Assembly: GCF_910592395.1 (NCBI RefSeq)
Contig: NC_088314.1
Span: 18,930,070-18,994,069, forward strand
Direction: 5' to 3'
From: Lineus longissimus
Taxonomy: Eukaryota > Nemertea > Pilidiophora > Heteronemertea > Lineidae
DNA length: 64,000 nucleotides
Part shown: positions 36,587 to 47,350 of the stretch, in pieces
Position numbering within the stretch: position 1 is the stretch's first letter
Layout of the letters: the number at the start of each line of letters is the position of its first letter
Notes under the pieces: model-generated
Seen by the model: the letters and a program-made list of their open reading frames with translations, nothing else
What the model was told of the DNA's origin: nothing
Database searches by the model: none
Made by a program: the position numbers and the translations under genes

Positions 36587-36843
36587 CAGCAGCGCGAAAA
36601 TTTTCATGACCTCACTTGACCCCTTTTTACAAAGCTGGTGGTTTATATAAGCCATCGATAAAAGAGTATTGTGAAACATAAAATCTCGTTCTTTCAAAAA
36701 CATTATATTCAGTTATTGACAAAATAAAATAATCTATGAAATTTAGATGACAATAAAGCCATAAATTAGGTAGTATTAGGTACATATTCAATTTGGGAGT
36801 GTCCTCGAAACTAAATTTTACCGCGTACCTAGAATTCTGAAAA

Positions 36844-36871
36844 TTTCCCACAATGCAGCATTTTGGCCAAT
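36844..36871 (+). promoter_or_regulatory. ZNF143-like site and CCAAT box upstream of IFRD
   Basis: 'ttcccacaatgca' (36844-36856) is one base from the ZNF143/SBF core TTCCCAGAATGCA, and 'ggccaatt' follows. Together they lie about 220 bases before the IFRD ATG and face away from the HEXIM-like promoter. Confidence 0.4.
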
Positions 36872-37074
36872 TAATTCGTTCTTTTCAAATGCCAGCTCAC
36901 CTTGCCTGGTGAGAATAAGGTGTACATGGACTTCATGTTCTTGAACCTGTAGACTGGATCATGTCGATTTTAGTGAACAATATTTACACCAAATTCATGC
37001 CGTTATCATTGTTACAGAACTCTATATTTCGCAATATACCCTCGTGATATTTAGCCAATTAATAAACTGTAAAT

Positions 37075-40000
37075 ATGCCTAAGGGAAAGCGGAGAAGCGG
37101 AGGGAAGAAAGGTGTGTTTCGAAATGGGTCACGACCCGAAATGCTGTGTCAAAATGTACAGTGACTGTATGTAGACACACGCAGTTGCACATGCTTTTGT
37201 GCAGTGTGGATTCATTCATTCATTTTGTAGAAAATAGTGTTGTGACGTATGTGTATTTCACCATATGTTCTGTACAGTGTTTGTGTTGACATGTATGTTT
37301 TATTCATTGACTGCTGCTATATTGTATAGACAAAAGTGGAAGTAAAAAATGGGCAACTGTCGTTGATTTATTCTTTTTTTGTTAACCTAGGCTATGGCCT
37401 ATAGGTTCACTGTACATACATACATACATGGCCATTTATTTGACTATTGCCCATTTGGCAATTTGCCTGATCTCGGCACAGAATAGATCATGGGGAATGA
37501 CTCATAACTAGAACGATGCCAACACATGTGGCCTCTCCACGGTCATTGCCACTGCCACTGCCAATGATGGTGAAATATGATTATGGGTCTTTCCCAGTCC
37601 AACTCAAACACAGATTCCTTGCCTCCAAATGTGAATACAGCACAACACAAGCAAGGTTGTTGTGCAATCCTGACAAGTTTTTGTTGGGCCTATAAAAGGT
37701 TTGCCTTGAGTTTCCCATGCAGTTCAATTTTAAACTAGCTCGTGACAAGACCGTGCCAATAAAAGAGCATGATGTTGGGTCAACTACTATTTGAACTGTT
37801 TTCATGCAAAGATGCAATGAATGGTAAATATGTCCTTGGATTGCTTTTGCAATATTGTATTCTCTCTCTTTGGATTGCTTTCTTTTCAAAATCTCTTCCA
37901 AGTTCAATCAGAGTTTCCCCTGGCATCTGGTATTTATAATACCTGGTGTATATTTTAAAAGAAACAAATATTCTGATATCTCAAACTCGATCATTGCAGG
38001 TTCAAAACCAGATGGGCTGAGGTTACCAAATGACCGCGAGGATACTGACCATTCAGCGGATAACTGTAGCGTCGTCAGTAACATCTCTGATGCCACAAGC
38101 ATTTACGATGACAGTAAGTTTTCTATAGGAGGTCGGATACTCATCAACAGTGCCATCGTGCTTGCCCATAAATATGGTGCCGCCCCATCATAATCTGACC
38201 AACTCGCATAACAGGCCTTTGGTTGTTTCTAAAATACACTCGCACAAAGCCCTGCTTTTGCTGAAATTAAACCTCGTAGTCAAACAGGTATGTAGTGGTC
38301 AGAAAGTCAATTCATTCATCCATTGATCCAATGAAAATGTATGTGTTGGAATGCTGAAGAGATCAACAAGAGGAGAAAATCGACCTTGGCATATTGAAAA
38401 TAGTACTCTTCAAAATAATGGCCTACCGGTATCTTAGCTGTTAAATCAGACAGACTTCTTGCTCAATATTTCGGGAGTCCTCTCATACAAAACAAAAGCT
38501 AATCAAATTAGTGTAAAGTTCAATTGGTACGTCTCTGAATAGTACTTACCTAATTAATTTCTAATTGTTCTGTTTTTCGACAAGCTAATCTGGCTCTTGT
38601 AAATTATTATTCAAACATGTCATTTAGGGCCTAGTATGGGTTTAACGAGCTGCCACCATGGCACCTAAAATAGTATAGTAACCTCATCCAGTTTCACCAG
38701 TGGATGGAATACAGTTGTATGACTGACTGGTGCCTTTGTTTAGACAGCAGTTAACCTTTTTTGGCAAATTCCCTCAGAAACAAAAATGAAATTATTTTAA
38801 CAACACACTAGTGACACTTGAATTTTAGTGTTATAAGTTGCTTTCTTTAGCTTTAAGTTAAAACTGTAAGCAGCAGGACAAGTTCGGAAGCATTATAATT
38901 AAAGATAGATAGATCGATTGATTGATTGAACTCTAGAACAATGGGATCAAAGGTGTACACATGTCGTTTCTAATTGTAAGGTGCTAATCAAGTGTTATCA
39001 GAACGTGAACTGCACCAATCGGCTATTTTCAGTTGGCGTCCAGACTGCTATCGCAGAGCAGCAGGACGGTGACGACACTACCACAGTTGCTTTCGACGAC
39101 TTTGAGGAGAAGGTCAAAGATTGTATTGATGGATGTACACAAAAAAGGTGGGTTTGTAGAATTAACTCTCTGAAGTGTTTTATAATGAAAGTACTCTAGT
39201 TTCAGTTTTAGAGATATGAGACTGGTAGATCAATTTTCTAAATTGAAACAAAGGTCAAGCGAGACTATGACATCCTGACCATTGGTCATCTAAGTGGCGC
39301 CAGCCCATTGTCTGTCCGAATAGAACAAATTGATTGGCATCGGTTGACCAGGTACAGAATGTACATAACATCAAAAATGTATAAGGAGAGTGACTCACTC
39401 ATATGTTTTCTGTAATTTCAAGTCTTCACTAATGTTTTTCAGTGCTGGTGGACGACAGAATTGCCTCAAAGGCTTAGTCACAGCATTTTCCAAGAGATAT
39501 GTATTTGATTTCTTGCTAGATAGGTAAGTAGGTTTATCATTTTTGTTCAAGCATTCTAAGTATGTGGATGTTGTATTTGGACGATATTGTTAGTAAATTT
39601 TTCCTGCTCCAACCATTCACCCACTGATCTGCCTTCAGGCAAACACAATTTTGGGATTCTCAGTGACATCATTGGACGTGCTGTTTTCTCACAATTTGCA
39701 AGAAAACATGTTTTTCCATTTTACTTTCAGATATGTAACCATAACCGATAGTTTAGAAAGATGTCTAAAGAAGGGAAAGGGTGAGGAACAGGTGTTGGCT
39801 GCGAAATGTGCCATGTCTTTAGTTATCCAGCTGGGTCCTGGAGCCGAGGGGAATGAAGTCTATAGATCTATTAAACCCATCATGCAGACTGTGATGCTGG
39901 ATCGATCTGCCAGTTCTAAAGCAAGGGCTGCTGTAAGTATTGATAAAGTCTATAGATCTGTTAAAACATCATGCTTTTGTAATAAGATTCGATTATGATA

Positions 40001-41284
40001 CATGTATAATGCACATCAATCATCAGACTTTATGCCTTTGCTGATCTTTTTCTGAAATGTGGATAAAGTAGAGGATGATCTATTTCTCTTGTTTCAGTGT
40101 GCTGAAGGCATGGCAGTGTGCTGCTTTATAGCTGGAGGTGATCTGGAGGTAAGTGCTTATTGATGTTTTCAAAAAAATATGGTATGAACTATTATTCCCC
40201 TGTGCGTGTAATGATGGAGTGATGTACTCGCAAAGTGCGTTTAATATCTATGGTAAATACAGCACTACCAGAAAAAATGTACCATAAAATTCACCTCTGA
40301 TACAACTCTTCTCTTTATTCAAGCAAAAATGATTCGGAAAACCTAAATTTTTGTCTGTGGATTATTTTCAAGCCATGTTTCCTTTGGTTACCAAGTTGGT
40401 CCGTTATATCAATGGGTAGATTGTGTGCCTTAGCCAAGTTAGGAAATTAGGCTTCTGTGGTTGAGGGAGTGTAATGAGTCTAGGTGGAATTGAGCTATGT
40501 CGGTCTTGTGTGTCCACAGGTTGATGGGGTACCGCCTGAAGTAAATCAGGCCGCCTGTAGTTTTAGCAATGCTATACTGTTGAGTTGTCAGGCTTGAAGT
40601 GCAGCATTATAAATTTTTCTCTTTATCTCTGAAACTCGAATTCACATTTGTTGATTTTTCAGGAGGTAGTCACAATGCTGAGTACACTAGAAACCATCTT
40701 CAGTGCCTCGTATCTTAAGGGAGACAAGAGCCCACCGACGGTCACACCAGAGATGACCCAGTTGCACTTCGCTGCCTTGAATGGTTGGTCTCTGCTACTC
40801 TCCATATCACCGCCGTCTGCTGTCGATACGTTACTTTATAGGTGAGTTGTTGATTGAATTAGTTGCATGGGGTTGCCAGAAGTACAGGGTCTCTGTCGGA
40901 GAGAGGGTACTCGGTACACTCAAAGAAGTTACCCTCAAAATAGTGAGGAAAATCTTTTTTTTGTCGTTTTAAACCTAAGTTTCCACAACTCATAGAAAGT
41001 GCCGTCTTTGCAAATCTAGAAAAGTTTTCATGAGAGAATTCTTGTGTTTTCTTGTGGCGTCGCTTTTAGACATCTTTGACCATTTTCCAGCCACCTACCT
41101 AAGCTTCCACAACTATTAGAAAGTGCCGATGTTGATCTGAGAATTGCTGCCGGTGAAGCTATCGCTCTGATGTATGAGTTAGCGAGAGAGCAAGATGAGG
41201 TAAGTAACCGTGGAGATATTTACAGCTGTTTTTAGCTCACCTCTTAGCAGAGGTGAGCTTATCCCATACCGTGGCGTCCGTCGT

Positions 41285-41319
<35 letters not shown>

Positions 41320-43638
41320 CGTCGTCGTCCGTCGTCCGTTAGCAGGGCACGTTTCGTAACTGTTAGAGCTATTGAGTTGAAACTTGGTGCACATGTACCC
41401 TTATGTAATGACACCTTGGAGACCAAGTTTCGGTCCGATTCGTTTCATGGTTTGGCCACCAGGGGGCCAAACGTTAAAAGTGAAAATATGCAATATCTCC
41501 CTTAATAGTAGTCGGGAAATTTTGAAAAAAATATGGTAGGTACTTCTAGCAAAGGTGCATCATATATCCTCCGGGTTTTTGATTTGACCTCCTTTTCAAG
41601 GTCACAGAGGTCAAATGGTGTAAATTGGCCGTTAGGATGTAACGATGGCACGTTTCTAAACTGCAATGACTATTGATACCAAATTTGGTACACATTTACC
41701 CCTTAGTCAGGTGATCTCAGGGACCGAAGTTTGGTCCAATATGATTCACCACTTGACCACCAGGGGGCAAAATCCAAAAACCTTAAAAATGTGATTATTC
41801 CTTAACTTCTTGCCCGATTGCCACCAATTTGATATCATGGGCACATCTAACCACCATACAGTATATGTCACACAGGTTTTTAATTTAACCTTCTTGTCAA
41901 GGTCACAAAGGTCAAATGGCGTAAATTCGCCGTCAGGCCGTAACTATGGCACGTTTCTTAACTGCAATGACTATTGATCAAAAATTAAGTACACATGTAC
42001 CCCTTGGTCAGGTGATCTCAGGTACCGAAGTTTGGTGCGATCTGATTTGCCGTTTGGCCTCCAGGGAGGGGGCCAAATCCTAAATTCTTCAAAATGCCAT
42101 TATTCCTAGTAATGACTTGCCCGATTGGCACCAATTTTATATCATAGGTACATCTAATTCTAACAACCATTCAATGTGTCACCCGGGTCTTCTTTGATTT
42201 GACCTACTTTTCAAGGTCACAGAGGTCGAATGTTATGTAAATTGGCCATTTTGGGGAAATTATAATTGCTTGGACCTACATCAAACCTAACACTACATGA
42301 CACAATACCATGCTCTTTATCCATCTTTCCTCCACATGAGGTGAGCACAATGGCCCTGGCCATTTCATATTACGCTGTTTCATGAAATTGCAACTTTGGA
42401 ACTCTCCTTTCTGTGCAATAGATGCAGGGGAGACAAAAAGCATCAATTCTGTGTAGCATATTTACTGCAAATTCATGTTGGGATGGGGCATTCGCAAATG
42501 AAAAGGGTTTAAAATTGTGTACTTTTTGTTTAGGAATTTGAAGGTGATGACATAGACAATCTGTGCACGATACTGAAGAGACTAGCCACTGACAGTAACA
42601 AGTACAGGGCAAAGAAGGACCGCAGACAGCAACGGTCGAGCTTCAGAGATATTTTGAAAACCATTGAAGTGAGTAAATTCTTATTTTTCATTCAGAAAAA
42701 CACCTCCAGTAGTGATTATTTCATAGATGGTGTAGATCTTTACTTCCAAACACAGTAAGAAATGGTACCATCACTAACAACAGTGCAGGTGTTGAGAAAA
42801 AGTGTCATAATATTGTTTGTCCTCTGATGTTCCAGATTGGAGAATCTCCAGAACTCTCAATCAAATTCGGACCCGAAGTTCTCATCATTGACTCGTGGGT
42901 ACGGAAGAGGCAGTATGATATGATGTGTAACTGCATCGGAGCCGGAATCAACGTCCACCTACAGGTAAAATTTTGAAAATACTTTTTTGGTGCTCTCTAT
43001 TGTGTGTGATGAACAGCACCGCACGATCGCTAGATTTGCCTTCCTTGGTTGACTTAGTGCCTAATTCCACAGCCCATCGCACTCGACTGGGCTTTCGCCA
43101 ACAAAGTATTCCAGTTCATCTACTGTCAGTTTCTGGCAGCCCGTAACCGGTAAAATTTCAATCCATACTGAATATGACAAGTCAAACCGATGAGAAAGTC
43201 TTTAGTTGGATAAAGCAGTGCAAATCTGTGTGAAGAGGACTGTGGTTAGTTGGATAAATATTTTGCTTGCGTTTCAGGAGAATGAACTTGTGAGAGATAT
43301 ATTTGAGCTCGGTGCACCAATCCCAGTTGGTACTGCAAAACCTATCAAATCGAGCAAACATGAACGGGTAAGGAATATTTTTCTTACAATTCAAGTCAAG
43401 TAGAATAGGCCATTGGGGTATACTTTCTTGGCACATTCTTTGTTCAAACATTGGGGCTTGCTTGGGTGGTTTGTCAGCAAAATTTTTCATTGTTTGATTT
43501 GATATGTGCTCTTCTTTTCCCATTTTAACGCCTTGACCTGATCTGTTTCAGCACCAGTACAATTTGGCGTGCTTCAAGGCGAGAACGAAAGCCATGTCCA
43601 AGGTTCGCGACAAACGCATGGTACAAGCTTCGTATTGA
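37075..43638 (+). CDS. IFRD1: IFRD family protein (interferon-related developmental regulator), 12 exons
   Basis: Exons 37075-37111, 38000-38113, 39033-39147, 39443-39523, 39731-39932, 40098-40148, 40663-40841, 41091-41199, 42534-42668, 42836-42964, 43278-43367, 43552-43638 sum to 1329 nt, 442 aa, close to human IFRD1 (451). The N terminus MPKGKRRSGGKK is basic. The helical-repeat IFRD domain shows TDSLERCLKKGKGEEQ, AAKCAMSLVIQLGPG and DLRIAAGEAIALMYELAR. The C-terminal domain shows NKYRAKKDRRQQRSSFRDIL and KARTKAMSKVRDKR, both diagnostic. IFRD1 works with histone-deacetylase complexes in the nucleus; IFRD2 blocks translationally inactive ribosomes. One invertebrate gene probably represents both, so the symbol follows the closer vertebrate spelling. 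All splice sites are canonical and phases agree. Confidence 0.93.
40974..41004 (+). repeat. partial duplicate of IFRD exon 8 in intron 7
   Basis: 28 of 31 bases match exon 8 at 41098-41128 ('cctaag(t/c)ttccacaact'), 124 bases upstream. It has no clear acceptor and quickly diverges, so it looks like a remnant of a local tandem duplication. Confidence 0.7.
41236..42362 (+). repeat. 1.1-kb repeat element with (CGT)n and three internal units (IFRD intron 8)
   Basis: Begins with a hairpin 'gctcacctcttagcagaggt' and ends 'catgaggtgagcacaatggc', so both ends carry GAGGTGAGC. A (GTC)n run at about 41278-41339 follows the left end. The interior holds three diverged units of about 300 bases, each with 'aaggtcac(a)gaggtc', 'tggcacgtttc' and 'ccaccagggggc'. 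No transposase is visible. I know similar 'GTGAGC...CGTCCGTC' elements from many marine invertebrates, but cannot name the superfamily. Confidence 0.75.
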
Positions 43639-44258
43639 AGTCGAAATGCCCAGAGATATTTTTAGGTTTTCAAATGTGATGGCTTCCTCTCCCCTGTTAC
43701 TGGGGGTCGTAGGTACGTGTGTCAATTCCTGTCACCTTGCGGACTAAACGGGTCACAACTGAGACAGTCTTGCCATTTCACCGGAGTAGGTTATGGAGAA
43801 ATGTTTTTGAGTTCCTGAAGATTTCTTCAGGGGGAAGTGATGTTGTTACTGCCCAATGAGAGGGTGAAGTACTTGCCGTTATTGCATGGATCACCGGGTT
43901 AAAACATACATAGATGGTCTTGGTTTTTGGGTCACTTTTGGAAAGAACTTTGAAAGTGACCCTAGAAAAAGGAAATGCATTTGATAAAGATATTTTAAAG
44001 TTTATTTTTTTGCAAAGTTTCAGGAATTGATGCGTAATTGCGGCTCTCCAGTTTAAGATATATGATGTTTTGGCCAGCTGTGATTGTGCCTGTGGGATGT
44101 TAGTTACCCCTGCAGTGAAATGATTTTCTCGCCGGTTTCACTTTTGGGTCGGTAGTTCCAATCAAATCTGTACTGACAAATTTGCAGGTAAATCAAAGGA
44201 ATGGTCAGAGTGGTGTTATAGAAAAGGCTGGGCTTCAATTTGATAACATCTTCTTGGC

Positions 44259-44264
44259 AATAAA
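44259..44264 (+). terminator. candidate poly(A) signal of IFRD
   Basis: AATAAA about 620 bases after the IFRD stop codon ('cttggcaataaagcaag'). Confidence 0.35.
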
Positions 44265-44299
44265 GCAAGCTGTATTTAGATGCTAAGTCTTTACAAATT

Positions 44300-46600
44300 T
44301 GTAAGCAAAATTTGCAGCAGTAGGTGCTAATTCTTTAAGTCACAATCACGGTTCACCAAAGTATTTGATGCGGAGTGATATTGATTTTGACTTGTTTCCC
44401 AAAACCTCTGTCTCATATGATGTATTTCTTTCCTCATACCAACACCCTGAAGTAGCTTCCCAACTTGCTGAGAAATAAGTTGGCATTCCATACAGCCGAG
44501 AACGCCAGAATTTCACCTGTCAGTCGCTCTCAGTTTATTAAGGGTCGACAATACTCGGAAAAGGAATTTGCCGACTTCAAATTTCACAAGCTTTCTTTAC
44601 CAGTCCAGGTATGGTATGCCAAGCTGTTCCTCGCAAAGTTGGGAAACTGATTCTCCAGGTTGACTATTAAACATACCAGTGCTATCAAAGAGTTATATTC
44701 AATCCAGGGTTTTTAACAACGGTGCTAGGGTCATAATTATTTTGTTGGTGTGATCAGGTGGCAGTATATGTATACTATATGTCAAAAGGGCTACTATTAT
44801 TTTGGTGTTTTGTTTGACTGTCTTTGCGAGTCCTGCTTGGGTGACTGCCTTTTGTAAGATGTGACGATGATTCAGTGCCCAATTCTTAGCAATAATCGTC
44901 TGCAAGGGGCCATTTGATTTTAAAATCAGTTCTGGGAACTAAAAATTGTAGTAGCCAACATTTTCTGCCATGAAAGCTAATAAAAATCATTATGGCCCGT
45001 ATAATTATTTTTTGATATGGTGTTAGTCCAGTCATAACTAAGGACAACTTTGATGAGAAATTGGTAAAAATTTACCAGTAGTCATCAAATAGTGCCAACA
45101 GAAATGCTCATGTACTTACATGTAAAGGTACATGTAATTGTATTACATGTACGTACATGTACATCTGTATCATGCATTGGTCCAGTTTTCACCTGTGGCT
45201 TGTCCTCTGTCAAATAATTTTTGTTTTTCTTTCATGCGTGTATGCTTTTGTTTGCTCTTTTAAGCAAAAAATATGTAATCATGATCTTTACCATTATCCG
45301 TGGTATGAGAACTATGTGCTTGGAATATACACTTTACCACATCTAGGTATCACAAATTTACGCTGCTGGTGGAAGTCGTTTGCTGAAATGTGTCGAAATA
45401 CTGTCAACGTCTTTATTTTCACAGCCCTAAATATTTGTTGAAACATCCTTTTCAGATTTTCCTGACATTTACTTCTTCGAATGGATTCCATTTCCTAGTG
45501 ATAAAACTATTAAGTTAACACTTGTGTGCCCCTGAAATTTGTGCTTGTACCTACTCTCGAGAAAATTGTAGAATGATTAGGCTGGTGAAAATGAAGGGTT
45601 TATGGTAGTTGACGTGTTTAAGAAGCTAGAGAGAAGCACTTGTTTTATTTATGCTACGTACAGTGGGCCCCATTTGTTTGAAAAATCTAAAATTGCCTCA
45701 AGTGAGATGTCATGTGTCAACTTGAGGAACTCAAAGCTAGAGGCATACTAACTTTTATGTTAAAGGTAATTTCATACACTCAATTCCATGGCCCTAAACT
45801 AGAGTTACAAGTCCTTCAAATGGTCTTGTGAAAGGAAATTGAGATTACTTGGATGTTGTGTAGTGTTTTTTTCAAACAGCTGTCTATGCAATAAGTATCG
45901 GATAGAATTGAAGAAGAAAATATTTCACGAATGTAAAAGGCTTCTGGGCTTCGCGGATTAAGATTATGAATTATGTAATTGTTGCTTCTAATTTAGGTTA
46001 CGGTTGTGAAAATGGGCTCGCATTCAACCTGGTTTTGAGTCCAGTTTGAGTTGTGTTTGTGTTCTGCATAACTGGAGTGGTGATTCAAAATATACCTGTT
46101 TATTACGAGCAGCCAGAAACTGACAATTGACTGGCCGGAATCCTTGGTGGGCTGGTGAAATCAAGGGGCAAAAGGGACTGATTAGGATTTCCTTCTAATC
46201 CTTTTGCCCCTTTATTCACTTGCTCACAAAGGAATCTGGCAGGTCTATTGTCAATTTCCAGCGGCCCGAGCTGGTACCGGTATGTTAATTTAAAACATAA
46301 CACTGATGGCGACGATTCTTTGCCGTGTCAGTCTTTAGGCCTAGACTGGATGTATAGTGACTGCCTTTAAAACACTAAAATACACCAAATGTTTAGCACC
46401 TGGTTAAAAACCTTGCCCTGCTATTAGAGTCAAATATATATTGTATACTACAAAAGGAATATATTATGATTTTTGTACAGGCATGTGAAGTTATTAAGTT
46501 TTGGGGAATGAATAAACTAATATTGAAGGCTATATCTTTGTTATTTGGCTGTTTTTTAGTCTGCTTCTGGAGAACCCAGCAGTTGCTTTGCTCAACCCAG
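44300..46600. other. intergenic, no gene recognised
   Basis: Possible extended IFRD 3' UTR, then A+T-rich sequence. Frame 44465-44650 has no domain. A cluster of four TACATGTA octamers lies at 45117-45160. Confidence 0.4.
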
Positions 46601-46612
46601 GACGCAGCAGTA

Positions 46613-47030
46613 TACAAATTGCAGCTGGCCATATAAGTTCAATCAAGCGGGGTGGGTGTGACTTCTTGAGTTCCCTGAAAAGTCTCGGGTCATCTTTAGT
46701 GAGGAAGACAGTGTCACAACCGTAGCTCTGGTACTTTATTCACAACTGGTGTAACTTTGAGAGAGACACTCAACCTTTGAGTACAAATTGACGCCGGCCA
46801 TAAAGATTCAAGTGAGGTGGGTACAGCTCCTCGAGTCCCCTGGAGATGTTTCCGGATTGAATGAGTGGTACGACCACACCAGCTGCTCTGGATATTGGAC
46901 CAGGCTCTCTATTTCCTGGTTGTACTCTACGAATTTTGCCTCCTTGAAAGAGAACCAATCCATTTAAAGGTTCAAGTGTGGTTGGTGCAGCTTCAGTTGG
47001 TGACGTCACAGATGGCATTCAGTGTGACAC
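46613..47030. repeat. diverged tandem repeat of about 170 bases
   Basis: 'gtacaaattg', 'ggccata', 'ttcaa' and 'ggtgggt' recur in order at about 46613-46660 and 46782-46825, and more weakly at 46965-47000. A minus-strand frame (46770-47018) reads protein-like (PPHLNLYGRRQ) but repeats with the DNA. It overlaps the expected 3' UTR of the ASB gene. Confidence 0.5.
46735..46740 (-). terminator. candidate poly(A) signal of the ASB gene
   Basis: Minus-strand AATAAA about 610 bases beyond the ASB stop codon (47351). Confidence 0.35.
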
Positions 47031-47142
47031 AACACATAAAAGTACACTGACACAAAGATTATTATTAGAATCTTATTCTATTGACAACAGGTCCCAATAG
47101 TTTTCTGATACAGGAGAAACACTGATGATGATGTACATAACT

Positions 47143-47190
47143 ACAGTAGAACCTCTCCATAAAGGACACCCTTTGGACTGACAAATGAGA
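47143..47190 (+). repeat. MITE-like element, truncated
   Basis: 'acagtagaacctctccataa' and 'aggacaccctttggactgac' match the left third of the family; the right end is not found. Confidence 0.5.
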
Positions 47191-47350
47191 GAGTTTGTTT
47201 ATAACAGAGAAATAATCCTGGTCCAGGTGAGCCCAATATGTATGGTATGCGAAATTTACTGTCAAAGTAAAGTGCACTTGAATAGTTTGGACTAACGGGT
47301 GAAAGATTCGGACCAAAACCCAGCTGATAGCCATTGTTTTTAAGCCGTGA

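Noticed and set aside
41179-41394. Minus-strand frame with a poly-Asp run
   Set aside because: Translation of the (GTC)n block in a repeat element.
44465-44650. Possible extra IFRD exon
   Set aside because: Lies beyond the stop codon and conserved IFRD C terminus; no splice logic.
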